In this document: positions 1 to 7,987 of the stretch, piece after piece
Layout: each line of letters opens with the position of its first letter
How positions within the stretch are numbered: position 1 is the stretch's first letter
From: CAZJGF01 sp964545665
GTDB lineage: Bacteria > Chloroflexota > Dehalococcoidia > GIF9 > AB-539-J10
Reading direction: 5' to 3'
Assembly (NCBI GenBank): GCA_964545665.1
Contig: CAZJGF010000026.1
Location: forward strand, 1-16,386
Length of the DNA: 16,386 bases
Notes under the pieces: generated by a model
Told to the model about the DNA's origin: nothing
What the model saw: the letters and a program-made list of their open reading frames with translations, nothing else
Database searches by the model: none
Program-made: the position numbers and the translations under genes

Positions 1-137
1 TCAATTGCCTCCTCACACTCGAATGCCACCCCCGTCCTTTCCAGTATCTGAAGGGTGGCAAAGTATAGTTCCTCTACCTGCTTGTCAGACAAAATGCGAA
101 ACTGCGGGCTGCCATACTGGACATAATTAGCGCGCAT
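1..137 (-). CDS. MttB-superfamily corrinoid methyltransferase, N-terminal fragment (cut by window edge)
   Basis: The first 45 codons of a gene that continues past the left edge. The ATG lies at 135-137, preceded by a GGAAGGAG ribosome-binding site about 10 bases upstream. The translated start (MRANYVQYGSPQFRILSDKQ) matches residue for residue, apart from a few substitutions, the N-termini of the full 488-residue paralogs at 7988-9454 and 12539-14005. It is therefore the third close copy of the same enzyme in this locus. By family it should transfer a methyl group from a methylated amine or related substrate to a corrinoid protein. It sits 93 bases downstream of the racemase-like gene and is probably the next gene of that operon. 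The catalytic and substrate regions are outside the window, so specificity cannot be judged. Confidence 0.9.
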   Translation of the reverse strand, partial: MRANYVQYGSPQFRILSDKQVEELYFATLQILERTGVAFECEEAI

Positions 138-173
138 AAACCAGTAACTCCTTCCAACCTGCCTTCGTATGAA

Positions 174-198
174 ATGAGGCATGTCACGCCTGCCTCAT
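174..198 (-). other. Intergenic stem-loop between racemase-like A and MttB-family gene
   Basis: ATGAGGCA (174-181) and TGCCTCAT (191-198) form a perfect 8-bp stem with a 9-base loop. The sequence after it on the minus strand is not a U-tract, so it does not look like an intrinsic terminator. It may be an mRNA processing or stabilising hairpin inside the operon; it may also have no role. Confidence 0.35.
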
Positions 199-230
199 CA
201 GCAACGGTGCGATTTCCCGAACACTACTAC

Positions 231-998
231 CTAGATAAAACCGGCGAAGGGGCGGCGTACCATAGCGCTATGGACCCAGTTTATTAACGTGATGAAGTCG
301 AACACCGGAAGTCTAACAGCATTCTGGATGGCCCAAGCGTAAGGCGGCATGTCGCTGCACTCCAGCAATATCGCCCCAATATCCGGATTGTCGCTGACGA
401 ATTTCTTGGCCAGACCGACCAGTTGCTGCTCAATCTTGTTGCTATTAAAACTACCGGCGGTCTTCAAAATTTGCTGAAACTCAGGCAAGTCCTGGGCCCC
501 GGTGATGACAATGTCAGATAAATCATCGACCCCATTTTGACTGAGAAGCTTCGGCGTCAACGATGGGGCACTGGCAGTGATGACTCCTACCTTCTGGTTT
601 GGCTTAAGTCCCCGCCTGACAATTGGAATCTGCAGCAGGCTGGAAAGATAGACGGGGACATCCAGTCTGGCGGCAGCCTCTTTCTGGAAATTGCCGAAAA
701 ACCCACAGGCACCTATGATGGCGCGAACGCCTTGCTCCTCTAGTTCTTTCCCTGCCTCAAGTAACAAATCCAGTATGGCAGGATCGGCACCAAAGATTCG
801 CGACACAGTAGTTCCTTTTAGGATTCTGTACATCACGGGAAAGTCGAAAGTGCTGGCGTTGGCCACGTTGCCGGGCACAACAGGATACCAGAGATCAAGT
901 AAAATGATACCTATGGCACAACCCTGTATCCTTTGCTCCTTGAGTATTGAGACTTTCGTATCAGGTTGTTCAGGTCCAGGCATAAATCCGTATGTCAT
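231..998 (-). CDS. Asp/Glu/hydantoin racemase superfamily protein, copy A
   Basis: A 255-residue protein of the aspartate/glutamate racemase fold. This superfamily includes amino-acid and hydantoin racemases, maleate isomerases and arylmalonate decarboxylases, which use a pair of cysteines in two similar half-domains. Both expected cysteines are visible: C98 in IIGACGFFG and C214 in LLECSDMPPYA, the latter just before the C-terminal strand PVFDFITLINW. The ATG at 998 follows a very strong AGGAGGTG site. It is one of two near-duplicates flanking the pterin methyltransferase gene and lies between that gene and an MttB-family gene. No role for this family in corrinoid methyl transfer is established. 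It could process the demethylated product or racemise or isomerise the substrate. Fold and two-cysteine chemistry are well supported; the reaction is unknown. Confidence 0.85.
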   Translation of the reverse strand: MTYGFMPGPEQPDTKVSILKEQRIQGCAIGIILLDLWYPVVPGNVANASTFDFPVMYRILKGTTVSRIFGADPAILDLLLEAGKELEEQGVRAIIGACGFFGNFQKEAAARLDVPVYLSSLLQIPIVRRGLKPNQKVGVITASAPSLTPKLLSQNGVDDLSDIVITGAQDLPEFQQILKTAGSFNSNKIEQQLVGLAKKFVSDNPDIGAILLECSDMPPYAWAIQNAVRLPVFDFITLINWVHSAMVRRPFAGFI

Positions 999-1048
999 AA
1001 ACGCACCTCCTTTTACTTCCTTCTAGCCACTATTATACCACGCAAAGT

Positions 1049-1852
1049 CTAAGGCTCTAATGAGCCTTGCTTAAACGCTTTCAAGTAATTCATGCAATAA
1101 TTGTCTCTGCCTAAGAGCATTTCTCCTGCTCTTATTGCTGACATGAGTTTCTTATCCAGGGGGTCAATGATAGCAGAGTCAAGACCAGCATACATTGCCA
1201 TCAGCAGGAAACTTCGATTTACCAGTGATCTTTGAGGAAGACCAAAAGATATGTTGCTCAAACCCAGTGTTGTCTTTGCTTCAGGAAACTGGGACTTTAT
1301 TTCCTTCAAAGTCTCCAGAGTAACAAGTCCCTGGGAGGTGTCTGAGGATACAGTGAAAGCAAGGGGGTCAAAATACAACTTGCCCAACGCTATTCCCTGT
1401 TTTTGAGCGCTCTCTGCTATCTTCTGGCAAGCCCTAAGCCTTCCCGCTGCTTCAGAGGAAATCCCTTCTTCCCCTATTGCCAGGGCTATAATTTCAGCAT
1501 CAAATTCCTTGGCCAAGGGCAGAATGGTCTCCAGTTTTCCTTGCTCAGCAGTCACTGAGTTTATCATGGCTTTCTGGCGACACTTTCTCAGTCCTACTTC
1601 AATAATGTGAGCATCGGGCGAGTCAATCGACAAAGGTTTATCTACCACCTCCTGAATTTTTTCCACTGCCAATTCCATGCTCTCTACGTCAAAATCCCCT
1701 CCCTTCTCGGTAGAAATGTTTACATCTACATAATCTGCACCACTCTCCGCTTGAGACTTAGCCAGGTCTTGCAAAAAGCCAATATCCCTTGCCATTATCG
1801 CCTCTCTCACTGACTTCCTGGACGCATTTATTTTCTCTCCAATTATCAACAC
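1049..1852 (-). CDS. Methyltetrahydrofolate:corrinoid methyltransferase (pterin-binding, AcsE/MtgA-like)
   Basis: A 267-residue TIM-barrel protein of the pterin-binding family, close to the usual length of AcsE-type methyltransferases (about 262). The N-terminus LIIGEKINAS and the barrel motifs YVDVN (41-45), LSIDSPDA (D77), INSVTAE (N98), FDPLAF (D162) and LGLSNISFG (N200) match the conserved pterin-contacting Asp/Asn positions of the family. Here it most likely acts as the second methyltransferase, taking the methyl group from the corrinoid protein and giving methyl-H4folate, as MtgA does in glycine betaine demethylation. The start is a GTG at 1852 with AGGAGG eight bases upstream; TTG at 1849 is possible. 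It is flanked by the two racemase-like genes. A true dihydropteroate synthase is less likely, given the context and the motifs. Confidence 0.88.
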   Translation of the reverse strand: MLIIGEKINASRKSVREAIMARDIGFLQDLAKSQAESGADYVDVNISTEKGGDFDVESMELAVEKIQEVVDKPLSIDSPDAHIIEVGLRKCRQKAMINSVTAEQGKLETILPLAKEFDAEIIALAIGEEGISSEAAGRLRACQKIAESAQKQGIALGKLYFDPLAFTVSSDTSQGLVTLETLKEIKSQFPEAKTTLGLSNISFGLPQRSLVNRSFLLMAMYAGLDSAIIDPLDKKLMSAIRAGEMLLGRDNYCMNYLKAFKQGSLEP

Positions 1853-1932
1853 TCTTTCGTCCTCCTGCTTCGAGATTCCTTCCCTGAATGTGAGCCCGAT
1901 TAGGCTATCTTTGGTAAAATCCGCCTCTAATA

Positions 1933-2700
1933 CTACATAGAACCAGCAAAGGGGCGGCGGATCACGGCGTCGTAGACCCAGTTTATTAACGTGGTATAGT
2001 CGAACACTGGAAGCCCAACAGCCTTCTGGATAGCCCAGGCATAAGGGGGCATATCACTGCACTCGAGCAATATTGCGCCAATATCCTGGTTGTCGCTGAC
2101 AAACTGCTTGGCAAGGCCAACCAATTGCCGCTCAATCTTGTAGTTATTAAAATGACCGGTGGATTGTATGATATTCTTGAACTCAGGCAGGTCCTGGGCA
2201 CCAACGATGACGATATCAGATGAATCACAGACCCCACACTGGCTGAGAAGCCGTGGTGTCAGGGAATCAGCGACGGCGCAGATGACGCCTACCTTCTGAT
2301 TTAGCTTGAGCCCCCGCCTGATGACTGGTATCTGCAGGACACTGGAGAGGTAGACAGGGACATCCAGTATGGCAGCAGCCTCTTTTTGGAAGTGGCCGAA
2401 ATATCCACAGGCACCTATGATTGCCCGGACTCCTTGCTTTTCCAACTCTCTCCCCCCGTCAACTATCATATCTAGCAGGACCGGATCGCCAGTTAGGATT
2501 TGTGCTCCAGTGCTTCCTTCCAGGATTTTGTAAAGCACTGGAAAGCTGAAAGTGCTGGCATTGGCTACATTGCCCGGCAGGTAGGGATACCAGAGGTCGA
2601 GCACAAGGATTCCAATGGCGCTACCGGCTACTGCTTGCCCTTTTGGCACCAAGACTTGAACATCAACTTGCTCGGGTCCAGGCATGAATCCATATACCAT
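1933..2700 (-). CDS. Asp/Glu/hydantoin racemase superfamily protein, copy B
   Basis: A 255-residue paralog of the protein at 231-998, highly similar along its whole length. It has the same two catalytic-type cysteines, C98 in IIGACGYFG and C214 in LLECSDMPPYA, and the same opening YGFMPGPEQ. I chose the ATG at 2700 because it matches the start of copy A and has AGGGG seven bases upstream. An in-frame GTG two codons earlier (2706) is the alternative. It follows dctM by about 120 bases, so it may be co-transcribed with the transporter. Differences from copy A are spread out, for example extra cysteines near 142, 155 and 158 in this copy. The presence of two copies suggests two substrates or a heteromer, but this is inference. 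Confidence 0.85.
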   Translation of the reverse strand: MVYGFMPGPEQVDVQVLVPKGQAVAGSAIGILVLDLWYPYLPGNVANASTFSFPVLYKILEGSTGAQILTGDPVLLDMIVDGGRELEKQGVRAIIGACGYFGHFQKEAAAILDVPVYLSSVLQIPVIRRGLKLNQKVGVICAVADSLTPRLLSQCGVCDSSDIVIVGAQDLPEFKNIIQSTGHFNNYKIERQLVGLAKQFVSDNQDIGAILLECSDMPPYAWAIQKAVGLPVFDYTTLINWVYDAVIRRPFAGSM

Positions 2701-2750
2701 GTACACACCCCTACTGATGAGTCATCTTCACCCTTCACACGACTACCTTG

Positions 2751-2804
2751 TCAAATTCCTGACATCCTCTCCCACTGTAGCAGTTGCTTCGAAGCCCGCG
2801 ACAT
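2751..2804 (-). CDS. Possible 17-residue small ORF
   Basis: A short reading frame starting MSRASKQLLQW, with GGAGGGG seven bases before its ATG, in the gap between dctM and racemase-like B. Nothing else supports it: there is no recognisable homolog or transmembrane segment. The ribosome-binding site could be chance. Very tentative. Confidence 0.12.
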   Translation of the reverse strand: MSRASKQLLQWERMSGI

Positions 2805-2821
2805 ACTGGCCCCTCCAATCT

Positions 2822-4126
2822 CTAGTGAACAAAGCCAAGTAAGCCAGGCAAAGTCAACGATAGCGCTGGCCAGTAAGTGGTAACTATCACCAGCGGCAGC
2901 ATACCGACCCACATGAAGAACATGGCTGGCTTCATGTACTCTTCAGCCGTGCTGTTGCCAATACGACCAGCCAGATACAGCATGGGGGCACAAGGTGGGG
3001 TCACCGTTCCCAACCCCAGGTTGACGCCAACAATGGCGGCGAAATGGAGAGGATGCACACCAGCAGCCATGGCAATAGGATACAGCACCGCTGCTGCCAA
3101 CAGCGTCCCGCTGAGGTCATCCATCATCATGCCCATTATGATCAACACCACATTGAGTAGAAGGAGGGTTACATACACGTTTGGTGAAGCAGCCAGAATC
3201 CACCCGGTTAACTGCTGGGTCGCCCCTTCCAGAACAAGTATTTTGCTGCTCACCAGGATGAAAAAGGTCATGAGCAGTATTACACCGCTGGTAACAGCAG
3301 CCGAGATAGTGGCCTTTCTCAATTGAGAAAACCCTACTGACCTATAGAAGCCGCAGGCCGCTACCAGGATGTAGAAGACTCCCAGGCAAGCGCCTTCTGT
3401 TGGAGTGACAATCCCGCCGTAGATCCCGCCCAAGACGATGACAGGCAGCAGCAGGACTGGAATAGCCTTGTAGGTACTTCTACCGATTGCCGCTGCGTGT
3501 GCCTTGAAAGAGGGTAACTTAGGAGCAACCTTAATGGGAAGTCTGCGTATGGCAAATCTATTCAACAGGGAATATATGACAACCATGACAATAGCCGGCC
3601 CCAGTGTAGCCATCCAGCAAGCCGGTATCGAGTTTGCAGTCACCATAGCATAGAATATCATCGGTACACTGGGTGGGACGAGCTGTCCCAAGATGCCGGC
3701 GCAGCCAACCAGCGCCGTGGCATGGCCTCGGGGATAGCCATGCTCTTGCATTCTCGGTATCATAACTGTGCCAATACAGGCTATCGCCGCCGAGTCCGTG
3801 CCAGAAATAGCGCCAAATAAGGCAGAGGAAGCTACGGTGACCGCCCCCAGACCACCCTTTATATGCCCGACAATGGAATGGACGAACTCGACCAGCCTGT
3901 CCGCCAACCCGCTGGCATCCATAAGATTGCCAAGCAGAACAAACAGCGGCACGGCTAGCAGTACAACCTCTCTTATCTTAATGAACATCGTGGGCATTAA
4001 GTAGGAGGGGTCTGCGTTGAACCAGATCGTCAAGAAAATAGCCAATACGCCAAAAGAGGCGGCGATCGGCACTCCAAAAACAATCAGTGCCATGACTATT
4101 ATGAAACCAATTAATGCTCCTTCCAC
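2822..4126 (-). CDS. dctM: TRAP transporter large permease DctM (system 1)
   Basis: A 434-residue, highly hydrophobic protein with the length and pattern of the DctM family (many membrane helices; ion transporter superfamily). Family signatures include the N-terminal VPIAASFGVLAIF stretch, GAISGTDSAAIACIG near residue 105, GGIVTPTEGACLG near 235 and GTVTPPCAPMLYLAG near 375. It forms the cation-driven translocation channel with DctQ and receives substrate from DctP in the periplasm or outer face. The start is GTG at 4126, with AGGAAGG eight bases upstream and 17 bases after the dctQ stop. The gene ends in TAG. Its sequence is clearly diverged from the second DctM (9474-10784), so the two transporters probably carry different substrates. 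Confidence 0.95.
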   Translation of the reverse strand: MEGALIGFIIVMALIVFGVPIAASFGVLAIFLTIWFNADPSYLMPTMFIKIREVVLLAVPLFVLLGNLMDASGLADRLVEFVHSIVGHIKGGLGAVTVASSALFGAISGTDSAAIACIGTVMIPRMQEHGYPRGHATALVGCAGILGQLVPPSVPMIFYAMVTANSIPACWMATLGPAIVMVVIYSLLNRFAIRRLPIKVAPKLPSFKAHAAAIGRSTYKAIPVLLLPVIVLGGIYGGIVTPTEGACLGVFYILVAACGFYRSVGFSQLRKATISAAVTSGVILLMTFFILVSSKILVLEGATQQLTGWILAASPNVYVTLLLLNVVLIIMGMMMDDLSGTLLAAAVLYPIAMAAGVHPLHFAAIVGVNLGLGTVTPPCAPMLYLAGRIGNSTAEEYMKPAMFFMWVGMLPLVIVTTYWPALSLTLPGLLGFVH

Positions 4127-4143
4127 TTAACTCGCCTTCCTAA

Positions 4144-4641
4144 TCATGAGTGATATGCTTGACGGCCAAGCTCTATTGCCTCCCACGAGAAGTATGCCAC
4201 CATCAGAATAGCTCCCACCAAAAGGGACGCATGAAAATAGATCATAGGCACACTGTGAGTCGGACTTGTTTCATGCACTCTGATGCTGTTGAGACAGAAG
4301 TCTAAGCTCCACTTGGCCAGTACGCAGGATACAAAAACAGCCACAGCCGCAGACGCTGCCCTGCTAATGGTAAGTTTTCGCTTGCTCTTGATTAGCATGC
4401 CGCTGATTTCAGCCTTAATGTGGCTTCTCTCATAGCTTCCATAGGCAGCGCCGATGAAGTAGACCCACACGGCAGTATAGCCAACAAATTGCTCCATACC
4501 GAAGAACGCGATGCCAAAAAAATACCTGGTGATTACCTCAGTCAACATAGCCGTGGTAAGCAAGACCATGAGAAAAAACAGAAGGCCTCTTTGCGCCGCT
4601 ACCAGCCCGGAGTTAAGCCTTTTGATGCCGCTCACTATCAT
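4144..4641 (-). CDS. dctQ: TRAP transporter small permease DctQ (system 1)
   Basis: A 165-residue membrane protein with four predicted helices, the normal size and layout for DctQ. Diagnostic segments are EVITRYFFGIAFFGMEQFVGY near residues 35-55 and GAAYGSYERSHIKAEISGML near 64-83, the typical small-permease region around the second and third helices. It packs against DctM to form the membrane part of the transporter. The ATG at 4641 has GGAGG about 11 bases upstream. It lies between dctP and dctM in the usual P-Q-M order and is separated from dctP by a 12-bp stem-loop. Confidence 0.92.
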   Translation of the reverse strand: MIVSGIKRLNSGLVAAQRGLLFFLMVLLTTAMLTEVITRYFFGIAFFGMEQFVGYTAVWVYFIGAAYGSYERSHIKAEISGMLIKSKRKLTISRAASAAVAVFVSCVLAKWSLDFCLNSIRVHETSPTHSVPMIYFHASLLVGAILMVAYFSWEAIELGRQAYHS

Positions 4642-4710
4642 TTAGGACACTTCCTCCGTATTTGATACACAAGCTTTGACATGAGAAAATCAGACACAAT
4701 ACTCTTGCTT

Positions 4711-4743
4711 AAGCGATGGGGCCCTTATAGAGCCCCATCGCTT
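4711..4743 (-). other. Stem-loop between dctP and dctQ (system 1)
   Basis: A perfect 12-bp inverted repeat: AAGCGATGGGGC (4711-4722) and GCCCCATCGCTT (4732-4743), with a 9-base loop. It lies about 30 bases after the dctP stop. The minus-strand sequence following it starts AAGCAAGAG, so there is no U-tract and it is not a standard terminator. Its position suggests a 3'-end stabiliser or partial stop that lets the abundant binding protein be made in excess of the permeases. Compare the similar element at 11338-11380. Confidence 0.7.
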
Positions 4744-4772
4744 CACACTCGACTCAGTGCTATACAAGAGAC

Positions 4773-5804
4773 TTAACTCACCGCTGCCCTTATTCGGTCC
4801 ACATATTGCTTGCCGATAACCGGCTCAAATAGCTCCCAGCACTCTCTAGCCGAATCTTTCCAGTCCTGCAAGTCCTCGGGGTGGTCTTTGGCCATATCCA
4901 CTATAGTCCAGCCATGTTCATCTATCAGCTTCTGCTGATAATACATCTCCTCTTCCTCAACCTGGCCCAGATGCTTGGTTATCATCTTGGTACTCTCCTC
5001 CTGGATGATTTTCTGATACTCTTCAGGCAAACTGTTCCACCTGTCCAGGTTCATAGTCATGGCCCACGTTTCACAGCACTCATAGGTAAGTGAAGCACTC
5101 TTAGCTATATCACGGAAGAGGTCATACCAGTAGACGGCGCCACTACCTATCCATCCGTCAGCAACACCGGTAGCAATGGCGGTGGGCGCCTCAGCCCAGG
5201 TCAGGGTAACGCTGGTAAAACCCATCTTCTCAACGTAGCACTTCCCAATGTCCATAGGGAAACACCTTATCTTTACCCCTTTGGCATCCTCACTATTAGT
5301 GATAGGCTCATCAAATCTGAAACCGATGCTGGCCAGGTTATTCAGCCAGCTGCCCAGATAATACACGTTACTCTTTTCACTCCATTCTGAGCCCAACTCA
5401 TCGAAAATGCCGCCTGGACCAAACACGTCTCTGGCCTCATCCCATGAGCTCACCAAGAAAGGCAAATAAAATGCATTCCACCTTGCATCCAGAGATGTGT
5501 CGAAGGCATTGATTTGAGCATCAACGGCGCCCTCGGTAACCATTCTTTGCAGCTCTGTCCAGTCCCCTATCTCAGGTCCAAAGTATGTCCAGGTTATCTT
5601 GCCATCTGTCCTTGCGGTGATAGCATCACCCCACTCCACCATGTCTTGATGGGTAATACTGGTTGTAGCCATCATGGCCTGAGATACCTTCAACTGGAGA
5701 GTCTCTGAGGGTTTTGCTCCTGGCGCACACCCAGCTACCACTGACAGCAACAGTACAACCGCCGTGCCAATTCCCATTACAATTCGCCAATTCTTATACA
5801 TCAT
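4773..5804 (-). CDS. dctP: TRAP transporter substrate-binding lipoprotein DctP (system 1)
   Basis: A 343-residue DctP-family solute-binding protein. Residues 1-25 are a lipoprotein signal with lipobox VAGC and modified cysteine C26. The mature part carries the family's ligand-pocket region GVKIRCFP, where R180 corresponds to the arginine that usually pairs with a substrate carboxylate. This is followed by LTWAEAPTAIATGVADGWIG, the typical region after it. It should bind a carboxylated ligand outside the membrane and hand it to DctQM. Two adjacent ATGs (5804 and 5801) are possible starts after AAGGAGG. It is the first gene after a sigma70-like promoter at 5918-5946. Its sequence is only distantly related to the second DctP (11407-12444). 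The ligand is unknown; a betaine-like zwitterion would fit the context. Confidence 0.93.
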   Translation of the reverse strand: MMYKNWRIVMGIGTAVVLLLSVVAGCAPGAKPSETLQLKVSQAMMATTSITHQDMVEWGDAITARTDGKITWTYFGPEIGDWTELQRMVTEGAVDAQINAFDTSLDARWNAFYLPFLVSSWDEARDVFGPGGIFDELGSEWSEKSNVYYLGSWLNNLASIGFRFDEPITNSEDAKGVKIRCFPMDIGKCYVEKMGFTSVTLTWAEAPTAIATGVADGWIGSGAVYWYDLFRDIAKSASLTYECCETWAMTMNLDRWNSLPEEYQKIIQEESTKMITKHLGQVEEEEMYYQQKLIDEHGWTIVDMAKDHPEDLQDWKDSARECWELFEPVIGKQYVDRIRAAVS

Positions 5805-5917
5805 TGATCCTCCTTATCACAATAGTTGTAGTACATTCTGCGCCTACCCATCTTTTCTATGCCAAACAGATCACCTCCTTATCTTCGGTTTTTCGCAATC
5901 ATAGCAACAGTATTACA

Positions 5918-5946
5918 ACTTTACACTGGGGTCTAAGCTCTGTCAA
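5918..5946 (-). promoter_or_regulatory. Sigma70-type promoter for the second operon
   Basis: On the minus strand a perfect -35 TTGACA (5941-5946) is followed after exactly 17 bases by TAAAGT (5918-5923). Transcription would start near 5911, leaving a leader of about 105 bases before dctP. The 252-base gap after the activating-protein gene is the only sizeable gap in this part of the locus, which supports a separate transcription start. The leader also holds a strong AAGGAGGTGA at 5871-5880 that is not placed to serve dctP. Confidence 0.6.
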
Positions 5947-6056
5947 CAGTTTTGATATGACAACCTGGCAATATTGAAATTCGAGTTTGCTGCCGGCGTT
6001 GCTGAGAAGAGACCATCGCAGCCGGGTTAGCGTGGTGCCAAGGGGGAATCAACAAC

Positions 6057-7985
6057 TCATCTCGTTACATTCCCCGGGGAAATGCCTCTTAGGTGAGGAA
6101 ATGCATCTTCCATGTGGGGGAAGTACATGGCTTGGACAAATTGATTCTCGAAATCTGGTTCAATAGTCAGTTCTACGTACTCCACCTCACTGGCAACCTC
6201 ATCAGCCTCTTTTCTCTTGTCTATATTGAGCAGCGCGATGCGTGCCCCCTCACCAGCGGCATTACCCACAGAATAAATACTATCCAGCGGGCAGTCGGGG
6301 AAAAGACCTATAGTCAAGGCCGATTTCTTATCAATGTAGCTGCCAAATGCTCCAGCCAGAATGACCTTATCCAATCTGTCCACCCCTAAACGACGCATCA
6401 TCAGCTTAGCCCCAGCATACATGGCTCCTTTAGCTAGCTGTATTGCTCTCACATCACCCTGACACACAGTAATATCTTGACCAATGGAAGTCTCATTCGC
6501 CCAGGCAACGACAAACTCCGTCCCCTTTTCAGTAATTCGAACCCGAGGAGTTTCCAAATCGGTGTTGAAACGACCATTCTTCTGCACAATGCCGGCCGTC
6601 AACATTCCAGCTACAGCATCCACTATCCCTGAACCGCAGATACCTTTGGCCTTCACCGCGTCTGAGTCCACATTCCAGCCTGCCTGGCCGATGACTTTGA
6701 AGCGCACTTCTTTAGTATTCACATCTATCTCTAGCTTCTCAATAGCTCCAGGAGCGGCGCACATGCCGTATTTGATTTGAGCTCCTTCGAACGCTGGGCC
6801 GGTAGCACAGGAGCTAGAGATAGTCTTGTCGCGGTTGCCCAAGATAAGCTCGCCATTAGTGCCGATGTCAATGATAAGCACCATATCATCCTGTTTGTAA
6901 GGTTCCTCAGCAATGAGCACCCCTACGTTATCGGCTCCTACGAAGCCAGCCTCAATAGGAAGGACATGGACGTAAGCCCCCGGCGAAATCCTGAGTCCTA
7001 GATCGCGGGCCTTTATATCCAGAGAATGATGCACAGCCGGAGTGAAAGGAGACACGCCCAAATAGGAGGGTTTGATTGAAAGGAAGATATGATGCATGCA
7101 AGTATTGCCAACGACAGTCATATCAACAATGTCATTTCGCTTAATGCCAGCCTGAAAAGCCGCTCGCCCGGCAATTTGATTAATGGCCTTGATAACCGGC
7201 TGGTTTAGCTCCTCCAGGCCATGGTCATTAGTCATGGTATAGCTGATGCGAGACATTACATCTTCGCCATGAATTACTTGTGGGTTCATCATCGAATCAG
7301 TAGCAAGCACTTTCCCGTCAGACAGGTCGCAGAGGTAGCCAGCCATGGTGGTGGTGCCTATATCTACTGCCAGACCATATCCTTTCCCCACAAAACCAGG
7401 CTCTATCTTGACAACCTCCCTGTGCCTCCAGACCGTTGCTGTCACTTTCCAATCGCTGCAACGTATGGTTCGCTGTAGATTGAGCAGCGCCTGATAGTCA
7501 ATGACCAAATTATCCAAGCCAAACTGTTTCTTAAGTTCAGCTTTCAAGCGCTCCCAGTCCCCCTGTGGATCCTCCAGATTGGCAGGACTCATTTCCACAT
7601 AGTATTCTTTTACTGCAGGCTTCAGTTCAACAGCCCTCTCGGTAGCCGCCTTGCGCACAACCTGCTTTCTTGCCCGGCTTTCCTCAGGGATGAAGACGAC
7701 AACATCGCCATGAATGTGAGCTTGACAGGCTAAGCGATAGCCCTCTAATTCCTGCTGTGTAGTAAGGTATTTGCGCTCAGAATCCGTCAGCGGGGAAAGA
7801 TTCTCAGTTCCTGGTCCAACCCTAACCTTGCATTTGCCGCACACGCCTCTTCCACCACAGATGCTTTCCAGGTCAACGCCCAACTCCAGGGAAGCCTCCC
7901 TGAGGCTTTTCCCCTCCTCAACGTAGCCGCTATTGCCTGACGGCTGGAAGGTGACCAAGTATTTGTGCTTCTTGTTCTCTGCCAC
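6057..7985 (-). CDS. Corrinoid-activating protein (2Fe-2S ferredoxin + ASKHA ATPase, RACo/RamA-like)
   Basis: A 642-residue protein, like RACo (about 630), that reductively reactivates Co(II) corrinoid to Co(I) with ATP. An N-terminal plant-type ferredoxin domain has C43, C49, C52 and C87 (CGGRGVCGKC, then YRLACQAH) as 2Fe-2S ligands. A linker follows to about residue 200. The ASKHA nucleotide-binding region then shows LAVDIGTTT (205-213), VVGNTCMHH (291-299), IIDIGTNGEL (371-380), SCATGPAFEGA (392-402) and LAGAFGSYIDKKSA near the C-terminus. The start is GTG at 7985, only two bases after the upstream MttB-family stop, with AGAGG adjacent, so translation is probably coupled; the exact start is uncertain. 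It is the last gene of the riboswitch-led unit. The 2Fe-2S type distinguishes it from the methanogen RamA 4Fe-4S type. Confidence 0.92.
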   Translation of the reverse strand: MAENKKHKYLVTFQPSGNSGYVEEGKSLREASLELGVDLESICGGRGVCGKCKVRVGPGTENLSPLTDSERKYLTTQQELEGYRLACQAHIHGDVVVFIPEESRARKQVVRKAATERAVELKPAVKEYYVEMSPANLEDPQGDWERLKAELKKQFGLDNLVIDYQALLNLQRTIRCSDWKVTATVWRHREVVKIEPGFVGKGYGLAVDIGTTTMAGYLCDLSDGKVLATDSMMNPQVIHGEDVMSRISYTMTNDHGLEELNQPVIKAINQIAGRAAFQAGIKRNDIVDMTVVGNTCMHHIFLSIKPSYLGVSPFTPAVHHSLDIKARDLGLRISPGAYVHVLPIEAGFVGADNVGVLIAEEPYKQDDMVLIIDIGTNGELILGNRDKTISSSCATGPAFEGAQIKYGMCAAPGAIEKLEIDVNTKEVRFKVIGQAGWNVDSDAVKAKGICGSGIVDAVAGMLTAGIVQKNGRFNTDLETPRVRITEKGTEFVVAWANETSIGQDITVCQGDVRAIQLAKGAMYAGAKLMMRRLGVDRLDKVILAGAFGSYIDKKSALTIGLFPDCPLDSIYSVGNAAGEGARIALLNIDKRKEADEVASEVEYVELTIEPDFENQFVQAMYFPHMEDAFPHLRGISPGNVTR

Positions 7986-7987
7986 CT

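Noticed and set aside
1049..1852. Dihydropteroate synthase (folate biosynthesis) identity
   Set aside because: The Asp/Asn pattern and N-terminal IGEKIN fit methyl-H4folate methyltransferases, and all neighbours belong to corrinoid methyl transfer.
2701..2706. GTG start adding two residues to racemase-like B
   Set aside because: The ATG at 2700 matches the start of copy A and has better ribosome-binding-site spacing.
5947..6056. Possible terminator after the activating-protein gene (GC-rich CCGGC/GCCGG repeats near 5990-6025)
   Set aside because: The pairing is short and interrupted, and no U-tract follows it, so I do not call a terminator.
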